In this document: piece after piece, positions 9,636 through 20,136 of the stretch
Position numbering within the stretch: the first letter of the stretch is position 1
How the letters are laid out: the number at the start of each line of letters is the position of its first letter
Source: Anastatus disparis
Lineage: Eukaryota > Arthropoda > Insecta > Hymenoptera > Eupelmidae
Length of the DNA stretch: 64,000 nucleotides
Assembly (NCBI GenBank): GCA_017163975.1
Contig: JAFFSR010000249.1
Location: 4,773,001 to 4,837,000, forward strand
Direction: 5' to 3'
Translations under genes and position numbers: made by a program
The notes under the pieces: model-generated
Seen by the model: the letters and a program-made list of their open reading frames with translations, nothing else
What the model was told of the DNA's origin: nothing
The model's database searches: none

Positions 9636-9925
9636 TGCAATCGCACGACTGGTAGATTATTCGAGCGCGCACCAGCTTTTATGGGCTTGCAATGAGGCAC
9701 ATAAATGTACTGATGTTTGTCGAACGGAAATATACAAGTACGAAATCTCACGTTTTCAGGCGTACCCTGATTCAGATCTATGAATAAATAGCTGCGTGGC
9801 TGTGCTGTGGCATCGAGATATGCCTCTTGCAAAAAACGAGGCTCCTGAGGGTAGACTTGGCGCGCCAGATGATTTATTTACGCTTGATCGCGCGGATTTA
9901 TAAGTACCACGATGTAATTAGAGTT
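9623..9925 (-). pseudogene. C-terminal remnant of an FtsK/HerA-type packaging ATPase
   Basis: About 100 codons remain. Visible family segments are YIVVLINPRDQA, HLARQVYPQEPRF and YLDATAQPRSYLFIDL, then RFRTCIFP. In Polintons and adintoviruses this series (KNPRD ... ARQVxP ... EAxxxAT-x-P-x-x-YLxxDL ... RxRTxIFP) follows the Walker A and B motifs of the genome-packaging ATPase. Here the P-loop half is absent. The homology stops at about 9925 and the next 460 bp show no ATPase sequence. An in-frame TAA at 9878-9880 adds to the damage. So the gene lost its 5' part by deletion or replacement. Confidence 0.65.
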
Positions 9926-10391
9926 TAAAGAAGCAATAGCCAAGAAATTGAAAACTGTAATAAATTTTTATCAAAGAATTAATCAGATTTAAATTTTTGA
10001 TTCTCAACAATTTCATAGAAAAGAGATTCTACAAAAAGTACAGTGAACGATGAATTAAACAAAACAAGTGCATTTCAAAGAGGGTAAGCCGGAAATTCAT
10101 GTGATACGCGTGTGGGACTATGCGAATCGTACAGCGCGACGTGGAGAGTGGAGGCAAGCGGCTCGTGATAGAGAAAGATTCAGAATGAGGGTGGAAAGGA
10201 TGCGGATTATTCTGGAACCTGTGCTTTTGACCAAAATTCATGACAACTTACTTAATGGAAAATAAATTTATTTTTTAGTTTAACATTTTTATAAAATATA
10301 AAAATATATTTCAAAATAGTTTGTGTTTTAATACTCTTTATCCTATATCATATATTCGCTTTAGTGATAATATATTTACAATAATTTATTT
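9926..10391. other. Gap between ATPase remnant and polymerase, with one small plus-strand ORF
   Basis: The N-terminal half of the packaging ATPase would be expected here but is missing. The only open frame is 10068-10265 on the plus strand (65 codons, MHFKEGKPEIHVIRVWDY), very rich in Arg (ARRGEWRQAARDRERF) and probably helical. I do not recognise it. Its GC-rich, Arg-rich composition differs from the surrounding sequence, so it may be a real small basic protein, a remnant of replaced DNA, or chance. Confidence 0.35.
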
Positions 10392-13300
10392 TTAATTAGA
10401 TTTATAACCGCATGGATAGCTAATCTCGTGATTCACGAATCGTCTCTTCGAGTACACGGGCTCGCATATTCTACATTCAGATCGTGTTACAACATTGTGA
10501 AACCGTGTGCGTCTAATAGCGTCATAGTTTGCAAAAAGTGGCGGTATTTTACTAGTAATAAGATCTCTTATGGAATCAAAGTCTATTCTCTGACTTACTG
10601 ACGAATTAAGTCTTATACTCTTGATTTTGCAAACACATCCTTCAACGCCATCTGGTGTCAAATATCTATATCCGTAAAATTTGGGTCCTCCAGAGACGAA
10701 TAATGCGATGCTTGTGCCAAGACCATAACAGACCAATTCGTCGGTCAAGTCATTCAAGAACGGCCCTGTTTTCGTATCGTATTCACCCATGCGACTTACA
10801 TACACAATAGAATCAGTATCGTAATACAATACACATTCACCCAGCGATTGCAATTTTTCGTAGAGTTTTAAAGGCGCCAAGGCTGTGGTATAAGCGGCTA
10901 CGACAACGTAACATAATGGTGATGTCTCAACAGCCGATTCTTTGTCGTGCCAACTCACATACATTGTCGTCTCATTGATCGGTGAAATTAAGTCGATCTC
11001 GGTCTCAACACTGTAGAGTAATTTAAACAATCTCTGTGCATCATCCGTCACTTCAGTCTTTGGCATATTCTCTCGTTGACCAAATTTACCCCACAATGAA
11101 TCTAAACAGAGTTTTGTTACAGATCTCAGACCAGCGTTATATTTTATTCGATTTTTGTCTAATTTAATGCCCTCTTGTTGCACAAATTCCTCAATATATC
11201 AAGCAATCGCGTTTTCATCACCGTCAGCACATACCGAAGGGTAACCAAACGCATACGTTTTCTCAGCAAAAAATTTATTGATATAAGTTGGAAATAAACC
11301 ACCCTGACCCGTGGCTTTGTTGCACTCAGTAATTTTATAAGACCATATTTCAAATATTTTTCTGATGATATAGCACATCTCAACAGCTTTTTTCAACTCG
11401 TCAGCAACCCACGTACCGATAAAAACTCGATCATCAGGATTTTCATGGTCACAATCTGCAATATACATTGATTCGGCACATGTTCGATACAGTGAAAATA
11501 GAAGCTTTTTATGCATTTTAACGGGTAGTACAGCATAATATATATTTCGCGGCGGCAATACTTCGCATTTAATAAGACCTTCAACGTGACTAATATTATT
11601 TCTTTGACCCACCAGAGAGCGACACTCATCTTCACCTACGTAAAGAGTTGGATGACCAACGAGATATTGACCGTATTTACAGATATATGGATATAATGAA
11701 CACACGTCCACGTATTTTATTTTCTCACCCTCTTTTGCATCGTAAATTTTGACTGTTTTACCCGTACGACCACCGAAAAATGCTTCTCAAGGATTCAACG
11801 GTTAATACCAATTTCGTGTCTTATTATCGATATACATCTTCATACTTTTGTTCTGTGAGTACTTATGATCAAAATCACATTCCCACTTTTTTATTAGTTG
11901 ATAACCGTGGAATCTTATCTTTTCGGATATTCGCGCGGTTCTTTCGAAACGTTCGTCCATATTTTCACCGTTTACGAGTCGTGAGTCACGGTTCACTGTG
12001 TAACACTATACACAGCCATGCCAATAACACCCTCGGAAATGTAAAACAATTTTCGTACCGTTTTCAAGTTCGCAGTATCCATCCACTAGAGGGCCCTCGG
12101 GAAGTCTCTTTTCTTGGGTTCGGACAGTATACCGAATTTGATGATTCAGCACATTTACCAGCCAACACAGCCACCGTATCGCCTTCATAGACTGCTTGTT
12201 TGCTTGTTTATCACCGCCCTGAGGAAATATAATTCCTATAGTGTCTTTTTATAAAAAATTTTTTCTATATACACGCATACAAGATGATGCGATGGTGGCG
12301 CACTCTACGAATGGATCTGTATTACCATATTCTATAAAGGTTTTGCGAAAGGCCAAACATGCTAATCGTAAAATTTTTACATCTTGTCTACAGCATTTTA
12401 TAATCTCATTTTTAAAACTCAATATATAATTTTCATTTTTTTTTCATTATACTACTGTATAAATTCTCGTCGCTCATCGACCTTCATCGAATCTGGTGAA
12501 AAAGACCACACAGGTGGCATTTCTGCAATGTAATTTTGATTCTCTGGTGTGTAAAACAAATGAGGTAACGTACCTTTCTCGATATTAGCAAGACCGTAAG
12601 CTTTTGGTAGTGCAGCTAAACTCATGTGTAAGTAATTCAAGCTGTCTATGAATTTAACGGTTGAAATTTCCATTATGATTTTTTTTGACCCGTTTAAAAT
12701 TACATCTGGCTTATCTCTAAGATCTGTACGTTCTGTCAAATGCTTGAGAATAAATTGCGCATCAAAACCCTGTGCATTGTGGGCTATACAAATAATTTGC
12801 TTGAAACTTTTTCTTATTGTTAAGGCCAAATCAACTAGCTGTTTTACAGGGTCGATTTCAAACACGTATTCGCGTATACCACATATTTCGCAAGAATTTG
12901 TTATATTTTCATAATACAAACAATAATAACATACTTGTTGTACAAGACACAAATTTGGTACACGCAAACTTATTTTTTCACCATCAGTACCCTAGATAAT
13001 TTCCGATTGTTAAGTCTCAAAATCATAAAATAAATAAATAATTTTTTTTTATTGGTGGCGAATCCTTTTTTGCTGATAAAGGGTTGCATATAAAAAAAGT
13101 GTTCTATCGGCATTTTACTATTACATATTTTGCAAAATATCGTATTAAAATTATGTGGATCCTTATCGCTCATTCGAACTGTTTTACTGCACAAACGGAT
13201 AATTTTTATGCTCTCGCATACTGACCGAAAATTATCGAAAGATTTTAAGATTTTATGGTTTTCCAGACGAACATTACCGTAAAAATCTCTAGTGCATTGA

Positions 13301-13660
13301 ATACATTTTATCTTTTCCTGATTTATATCGCAAGGGGGGCTCTGAAAACATTTACAACATTTTTGTGGGCATTTATGATTTTTTTTATGATTAAACTTTT
13401 TATTTTATAGTTATGCCGATATAATCTGAAGGTCGCGCATTTTTACACACATGACAATATAAATCATTTATTGCTGCCTCAAACCACGTATACACATTCG
13501 TATTAGGTGGTGGAGGTAATATTGACACTCTTAATTGTCTACCTTGTAACTTAAATTGTCGGTAATGTCGCGATGATTCTTCATGAATCGTAATGTGGTT
13601 CTGAGTAGTAGTAGTACCATCTCCCTGTTGAAGATATTTGTCTACAATATGATATACCAA
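10392..13660 (-). pseudogene. Protein-primed family B DNA polymerase of the Polinton, multiply broken
   Basis: Pieces of one polymerase lie in order over 3.3 kb. The N-terminal piece (13400-13660) contains GRQLRVSILPPPP and YTWFEAAINDLY. Next is a Cys-containing zone (12970-13194), then the 3'-5' exonuclease region (12452-12967) with IAHNAQGFDAQFIL. A GYCELENGTKIVLHFRGCYW segment, of the kind linked to protein priming, lies at 12006-12188. Palm motif A is DVCSLYPYI at about 11711. Motif B is SLWGKFGQRENM, and motif C is YYDTDSIVYV (YDTDS at 10809-10823). The final piece (10392-11183) runs to the natural C-terminus. Frame changes separate the pieces. The catalytic Asp residues of motifs A and C are still present. 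The size fits about 1,050-1,100 residues, normal for Polintons. It would have replicated the element from a terminal protein primer. Confidence 0.85.
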
Positions 13661-14551
13661 AATTACGTGAAAATGTGTGATTTATAAATTTATGCTTATG
13701 GAGATGTAAAACTGACACCACCCCTGTATCCATGAATTTGGCTTATCTTTTCATTATATAGCAAAACTATTTTTCTCAAAAATTTTAGGTGCTCTCCCGT
13801 AAGATTTAAGTTGAACTGCAGGATAAATCTGAATTTTCAAAATAGATTTTGATCTTGTATACATAATAATAACGTTTGGAATATTTGAAGTGTATAATCT
13901 ATATATTATTAACAATTTTAAACTTTTTTAAAAATATAAATATTACATTAAATACTAATATTAAAACTATTAAAATATTTTAAAGTAAGCTAATGCTATT
14001 ATCCTTTATTTACAAATAAATTAATTACTAACGTTACTAATGATTCAAAGACTGCTTATAAAAAACCGACCGACATAATTTTTTGAATTTACAAAGTTTA
14101 TGTCTATTATACTTTATTTGTTTTCAATATAAAAATTATAAATAAGGAAAGAATATATACAGTAACTGACTTTAATATGTAATAACAAGCAGAAGAAAAA
14201 CAAGGATCGAACATCGAACAGCGTTTAAAAGTTAGAGTGTTAGCGAGAAATGACAGAACATTTTGTGTTCCGTCCCGTACCTGCTTTGTACCCGTTTCGT
14301 TCTCTTCCAATTCTCCGGTTCAGTGTCCCATCTAGACTATCTCGTGTTTTCTGAGAATTATAAATATTAAATTTATTGTACAATCGATGAAAACACATTC
14401 GTGAGTAATTATTTTTCTGACATTAACCTACAAAATAAGCGGACTAATAGAATCACACTGTAAGGTCATGTTTTTTTTAAATCAAATACTCATGAATATG
14501 TTTCCATCGAGGGCATGTTTACTATCAAACTTCTCAGGTAACACAAGACGG
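13661..14551. other. Right flank of the Polinton, no gene seen
   Basis: AT-rich. The polymerase N-terminus ends at 13660, and in Polintons the terminal inverted repeat would follow closely. I could not find a convincing inverted match with the left flank, so the ends are probably decayed or deleted. A 67-codon frame at 14107-14310 has no recognisable features. Confidence 0.4.
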
Positions 14552-14734
14552 GTACGGCTCGAATTTATAGTGGACACTCAGTCAGTACTCAGATCTCAAA
14601 GCTTTATTGTTCCGTGTTCCCTTTAAAGCATGTATACGTTTATCGGGAACGAGGAACAATGAAACTTTGAGATCTGAGAGTTGAGATTTGAGTGCTGAAT
14701 GTTGAGTGTCGACTATAAATTCAAGCCTTGGTAC
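14552..14734. mobile_element. Short foldback MITE (about 183 bp)
   Basis: Inverted halves: GTACGGCTCGAATTTATAGT on the left returns as the complement of ACTATAAATTC...TTGGTAC on the right, and both halves contain ACTCAGATCTCAAAGCTT-like and GTTCCC blocks. The loop is only a few tens of bases. It has no coding potential. The superfamily is not assignable from the ends. Confidence 0.6.
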
Positions 14735-15371
14735 GTTGGTCACCGTGAAGATAGACCTTTACACGCTAAAGAGACAATGGCATGGCGCATGTAAACTTAA
14801 AATCTAAAAGGCTGAAGTATGTAGATTCATGTACGTCTACAATGTGTTAAAGTCTGACTTTACGTTTAATATAATTAAAGCCTCGTCATGTACTCTCATT
14901 GTTTGGATCTATTGAATATGTAAATACAAAGGAAAGGAAAATGAAATGATCCAGAAACAAATATTCAATTAACAAGTAAAACTCTATTGTATCATTCAAC
15001 TTTTCTTATGCAAGATTCGAGGACAAATACTCCTAATGTGATAACCTAAGCTTACATTTTTTATATTTTCTACCCCAATCCGTCATAGCATATATATTTT
15101 TTTCTTGAACTATAATATCGTTATGAGACTCAAAACTATATATCTCATTTATAAAGTACCAAAATTACTTTAGGTGCATTTGCTAAAAAAATAACTAAGC
15201 TTTGAATTCACAAACGTAACTCAAGTTAGGATTTGAAAAAGGGCAAAAAATGACTTTTGAATATTAAGTGATGTGAACGTTGTAAAGAAACTTTATCACC
15301 GCTAAAAATATACTAGACTGGACATTTTTTGGCTAAGAAAAGAATAATTACAAAGTAACAAAACAGGTTAA

Positions 15372-15769
15372 GAGGAGGTCACGTATCTCCGTCCTTTTCT
15401 AATCGAAAAATTGTTTTTTTTACAAAATCTAATAACTTAAGCAAAAAATGAAAAGAAAGCCGCATCTCGTATCGAAAAAAGAAAAGTTTTCTTTGATACT
15501 AAATAATTAATTTTATTGCTTCATTTTCAAGAAAAGCTTGAAAAACCAAATTGTTCACCCTAACCTCTATGATTTAAGTTTTTTAATTAATTTTATCGCT
15601 TCGTTTTTTTTTTTAAAAAGGAGCGATAAAATTAATTCTTCCTTATCAAAAAAAGCTTTTCTGTTTTCGATACAATATGCGGCCTTCTCTTCATTTTTTG
15701 CTTAAGTTATTAGTTTTTGTAAAAAAAATCAATTCTTAGATTAAAAGGACCGAGATACGTGACCTCCTC
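15372..15769. mobile_element. 398-bp TTAA MITE, same family as the capsid insertion
   Basis: Left flank TTAA (15368-15371); right flank TTGA (15770-15773), a one-base-decayed duplication. The terminal inverted repeats begin GAGGAGGTCACGTATCTCSG and are followed by the GTCCTTTTCTAAT block also seen in the 4468-4868 element. The interior folds back through an AAAAATGAAAAGAAAGCCGC block and its inverted partner. Length, ends and internal blocks match the capsid-gene element. Confidence 0.8.
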
Positions 15770-15773
15770 TTGA

Positions 15774-16686
15774 TAGAATAAAATGTGATTCTGATGAAAA
15801 ATGAGTTGGAAAAACGAAAAAATTGATTTTTGAATATTTTAGAGTAATAAATATTGCTGCCACATGACTAAAAGTCTTCGTGCATGCTTAAAAAATATGG
15901 TTCTTATTAATTTTTTATTTTTCTCTGCTATGCCCTTTGTCTTATTAAAAATATGAGAATGAACTTATGTAAATATGAAAAATATACTACCTGTTCTCAA
16001 ATATAACTATCTATGTTAACTATTACTCTCATTTTTATGCTATTCCCAACATATTTTCGTTTTCAAGATTTTTCGCACAGAAGTTTTAAAAATTACTTGT
16101 ATTTTTGAATACTCTAAGTGCAATCCCTTAATAGAAACTTGAATTATGAATTTCAACAGATCACTGCTTTTAATATTTATTACCATTCTACAATAGACAT
16201 TACTTTTGCCAATTAGAAAAATGAAGATTTGATTAAATAAATTTTTAAAGATAATTAAAAAGTACAATAAAAATTTACCGGGTATGTCTTACAAAAACTA
16301 TATAAATGTTTGAACACAATTGACACTAATTGTCTATCATAGAGATAAGGCCAGTGAAATAAAATTTGGCCTTCATTTTTTTAATTCTTAAAAACTAACA
16401 TTATTTTTTTATTTTACTTATCTTTTTAATGATTTCATTTACGATGTTCAGCTTGGCTGCATTGCCGAATTTCCTTATGATCCTTTTTTTCCTAACGGCC
16501 TGTTCACTTTCAGTTTTCTTCCACTTGTGTACGATATAAAATTAACATCTAGGAGAGTCATGGACTCTGTCCCTCGTTAGGAAAAATTAAGATAATAATA
16601 AAAAATAAAATAAAATTTACGTAACAAAACAACAGAAAAATTATTATATCGTAAATTAAATTTAAGCTGTAATTTTATATTTTTTT
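15774..16686. other. AT-rich non-coding stretch
   Basis: No gene or repeat boundary that I can support. The 75-codon minus-strand frame at 16040-16267 is Ile/Phe/Lys-rich, as expected of chance frames at this composition. Confidence 0.4.
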
Positions 16687-17548
16687 AGTTAGCCCGTTAA
16701 GCCCGAGAGGATCGTGGAGGACCAATTTTATTTTAAACTCACCAGGAGAGTGTCCGAGTTGCGGGTCACAGATCTTAATGAAACTTTGGGATAAATATTT
16801 AGGTACCAATATATGAGTAAAGCCACAGCGGTACGGTCTAACGCTTCGAAAAACTGAAATTATGAACAATTATAGTCTTATTTTCGGAAAAATATAAAAA
16901 AAGAACTCCTAATTGAAGTGTAAATAATTCTGTCTGGAAATGTCTTTAATAAATCCACAATAACTAAAATGAAAGCAGAGAAAGCAAGCTTAAATTTGCT
17001 AGTTACCGAATTAAAAAATAATAATTAGAACTAAAGTTATGCCTGCTTAAAGTTGAGCAGTAAGAGAGTACCAAAAATAGTCTGAATTTTGAAGGATGGT
17101 GATTTTTAGTACTCCTTTAATGCTTAACTTTAAACAAGCATAACTTTAGTTCTAATTATTATTTTTCAATTAGGAAACTCGCAAATTAAAGCCTGCTTTC
17201 TCTGCTTTTATTTTAGTTATTGTGGATTTATTAAAGACATTTTTAGACAGAATTATTTACACTTCAATTAGGAATTCTTTTTTCATATTTTTGTGAAAAT
17301 AAGACTATAATCGTCCATAACTTTACTTTTTCGAAGCGTTAAACCGTAACGCTGTGGCTTTACTCATATTTTGGTACCTGAATACTTATCTCGAAGTTTC
17401 ATCAAGATCTGTGACCCGCAACTCAGACACTCTCCTGGTCAGTAAAAATTGGAAATTTAATAATTTCATAAATTTATTAAATTTTCAATTTTTAATTAAT
17501 TCAAAATAAAGTGGATCCTCCAGGACCCCCTCGGGCTTAATGGATTAA
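16687..17548. mobile_element. Foldback element family F, copy 1, inside a larger inverted repeat
   Basis: The inner element 16741-17439 (699 bp) is a long palindrome with ends ACCAGGAGAGTGTCYGAG. Its arms carry GCGGGTCACAGATCTTRATG and the AGCGTTAGACCGTACCGCTG-like block. It is enclosed by a second, weaker inverted pair at 16689 and about 17545 (TTAAGCCCGAGRGGRTCSTG in the consensus), suggesting a foldback nested in, or extended by, another. It has no coding capacity. A second inner copy of almost equal length is at 29671-30371. Confidence 0.75.
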
Positions 17549-18772
17549 AAATAAATGAAATTGAAACTTCAAAAATTATAGTTTACACTAATTAACACAA
17601 GAATTTTAAACACAGAAAAAACGCGAGTCCTTGGCCTAGAGATTAAGGGCCTAACGAACTTCCTTAAAGTCTGTCGCGCACGAAAGTCACCCTTTCTTCC
17701 TTCTCCAACTAAGCTTCAACCGCGTCGTGAATGGGACAGAGCTTCCACTCTAGCGTTTGAAGTTAGAACAATGGTCATCGTGTTTGGTTGTTTCTCTGGC
17801 TCTTTTATTTGGGTTTCAACTTGCACGTATCTTCTTCCTCTCTCTCTCTCTCTTTCTTGGATGGGACTGGCGTGCCTTGGATCGCTCCGTGTTTGTGCTG
17901 AGCTTTCTTGTGTGGCGGTGTATCAGCGGTTTTGAGTTTTTGCGTGCATCTTGGAAGAAAGCTTCTGATCATTTTGTGCTATTTGGTGGTGCTTGTACGT
18001 TGTCCACTTTCTTGTTTTCTTTGTGGCTAGGGTGCAGATTTTTCGTCGATGTAAGTGAGCAGGGTAGCCATTTTTGCTGTGGGAGAAGACGGAGCGGCGC
18101 GTACACAACTGCCTCTTTGCGCGCTTTCGCTGCTGTAAGGCCTTTCTAGAATAGTGCGGTGCATTTTTATAGTATGTAAGTTGATATACTACGGTATTTT
18201 TCATTAAAATTTACTATCAAACTGCTTATCTCATTCTCTCCGTATATTCTTTCTGCCAATTGAATTGAGTAGAGCGGCGTGGAGGTGTATGTGAGTTGCT
18301 TGCATAGCTGAGATTGCAGATAGACCTTTACTAGTGCTGTCTTTTTATGACATAGGACCAACATCTACTGTTGCTTATCCTTCGCTGAGTGCTTTGTCGT
18401 TCCCGTGCAGTATGCATTATACTTTGATGCGTGCTCACGCCGGTACGTATTTTCCTTATATATTGCTACGTAATTTTTTCAATTCTACACATTATTCACA
18501 TCATATGATTGGGCTTTGAGGTTGACTTTGCTGTTGGTGACGGGTCACGACTGTGCTGCCACTGTTTGAGTGCGTTGGTCATTGGTACTTGAGGGCCGTT
18601 TCTTAACTTTGCATATCCAAGCTGACTCCGTAGATAAGGCAGTTATCTGCAGCTGCACTGTACATTCAATTTATCGAGGGTTAGACTTTATTGGTATTTT
18701 CCTCCTGTGGCTTGCGAGTTCTATTGCTGCTACTTGATTTGCTAAAGGCCTCAACGTTTCCGTGCAAGCGTG
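17549..18772 (+). other. Probable 5' untranslated region of the LINE
   Basis: GC-richer than its surroundings from about 17640 and continuous with the LINE ORF1 start. No diagnostic element end is visible, so the 5' border is uncertain. The 130-codon frame at 17757-18149 is hydrophobic and Ser/Phe-rich with CT-rich codons, has no family match, and is probably chance within the leader. Confidence 0.45.
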
Positions 18773-20089
18773 ATGCCTAAAAAGTGTGCCAACTGTTCCA
18801 AGGAATTTCATTCGGCATCTAAGCTGTAGGAGTGTGAGAGATGTGGAAATATCTATCATGCTGGTTGTTGTAAACTGTTGAATGTGCGTAAGGATGAATC
18901 TGATGTTACTGTGAGGGTCTGCACGCCCTGTCTTAGGGAGGTTAATAATCCTTCCTCTCGCTCTCGGACAAGCTCTGTGGGATCGGATGCCTCGTCTCGT
19001 GCCTGAACACCTGCACCGACTGGTGTACCGCAGGATGTACTGAATATGCTGCTTGAGAAGATGAGAAAGCTTAATAAACTGGATACTCTGCAGGCTTCCC
19101 TTACTTCTATTGATTCCAGATTATCAATGCTAACTAGCGGTCTGTCTGCACTCGAGAATCAGGTACAGGATATCTCACTGAGTATTGGTGGACGTGTTGA
19201 TGCTGCGAAGACACTTTTGGATCAGCTGCAGCGTGATCACCAGGAATTGAGGAACAAGCTGGACCAACTGTTAGCTGCACCTCCGCCTTCTTCAGACTCT
19301 GCTGGTTGTGACGTGGAGATCGCTAAGATTTCTAAGCTCGATGAGCTTAGCAAGAGTTTGGCCAAGCAGTGTAGGGAGCTTGCGACTCGACAACTGCGTA
19401 TAGAGCGTTCTGCTAATTTGATTTTGAGTGGTCTTATTCTGTTGGAATTTGATGACTTCAAGAGGGCTGCTTACGCTGTTTTAGCTACACTTGATACCAG
19501 CATATCGTTGGATGATGTGTTTGTCAGACCTATGCGTCGCTCGTCTGTTGCTGGTCCTCGTTCTGTGCAGATTCATTCACCTCTAGAATCTACATCTAGC
19601 TCTTGCACTACTACAACTGCTCCTGATTTCCATGATGTATGTGATTGGCCTTCATCACAACCTGTATCTGTCACGGGCACTGAGGCGTCGATTTCTCCAC
19701 CACCTTGTCAATCTAAAGAAATTGTTCCACTGCTTGTCACGCTTAAAAGTGCTTTTTTGGTGCGCACATTAATTCTTGCTAAGATACGAATCAAGAAATT
19801 ACATACTTTACAGATCAAGGTGGATCTACTGGAGGCTGCTAGACCTCTCAATGCCATTACATCGGCTCTCATTAATATCAATGAGTATCTTCCTCCTGCT
19901 CTTCATCAGCTCAAGTACAGAATTCTGAATAAGGCGCATGATAAGGACAATGGTTTTGTTACCTTCGTCAGAAATGGAAGGATTTATGCGCGCAAGAAAG
20001 GAAGTGACACTTCATATCTCATAACATTTGATGAGGACCTGAAGTCTTTTTTAATGAAGATTCAGCCATCGTCACCCGGCAAAACTTAA
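18773..20089 (+). pseudogene. LINE ORF1 (PHD-type zinc finger plus coiled coil), two stops
   Basis: ATG at 18773 (MPKKCANCSKEFHSASK). A C4HC3 series follows: CANC, CERCGNIYHAGC, then CTPC, a PHD-like zinc finger of the kind found in ORF1 proteins of some CR1- and Jockey-group LINEs. Two in-frame stops interrupt the first 91 codons. From 19046 the frame is open for 347 codons: a coiled coil at residues 1-75 (LDTLQASLTSIDSRLSML, then heptads), a middle RNA-binding-like region (LKSAFLVRTLILAKIRIKKL) and a terminal block (INEYLPPALHQLKYRILN, GFVTFVRNGRIYARKKG) typical of these ORF1s. It would bind the element RNA. ORF2 follows about 50 bp downstream. Confidence 0.75.
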
Positions 20090-20136
20090 CTTCTGTCATA
20101 ACTTCCCAACGGGTAAGTCCACTCTCTGCATCTTCA

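Noticed and set aside
1313..14551. Terminal inverted repeats of the Polinton
   Set aside because: I searched both flanks by eye and found no inverted match long enough to claim.
17757..18149. 130-codon hydrophobic plus-strand frame
   Set aside because: CT-rich codon repetition, no recognisable domain, and it lies in the probable LINE leader.
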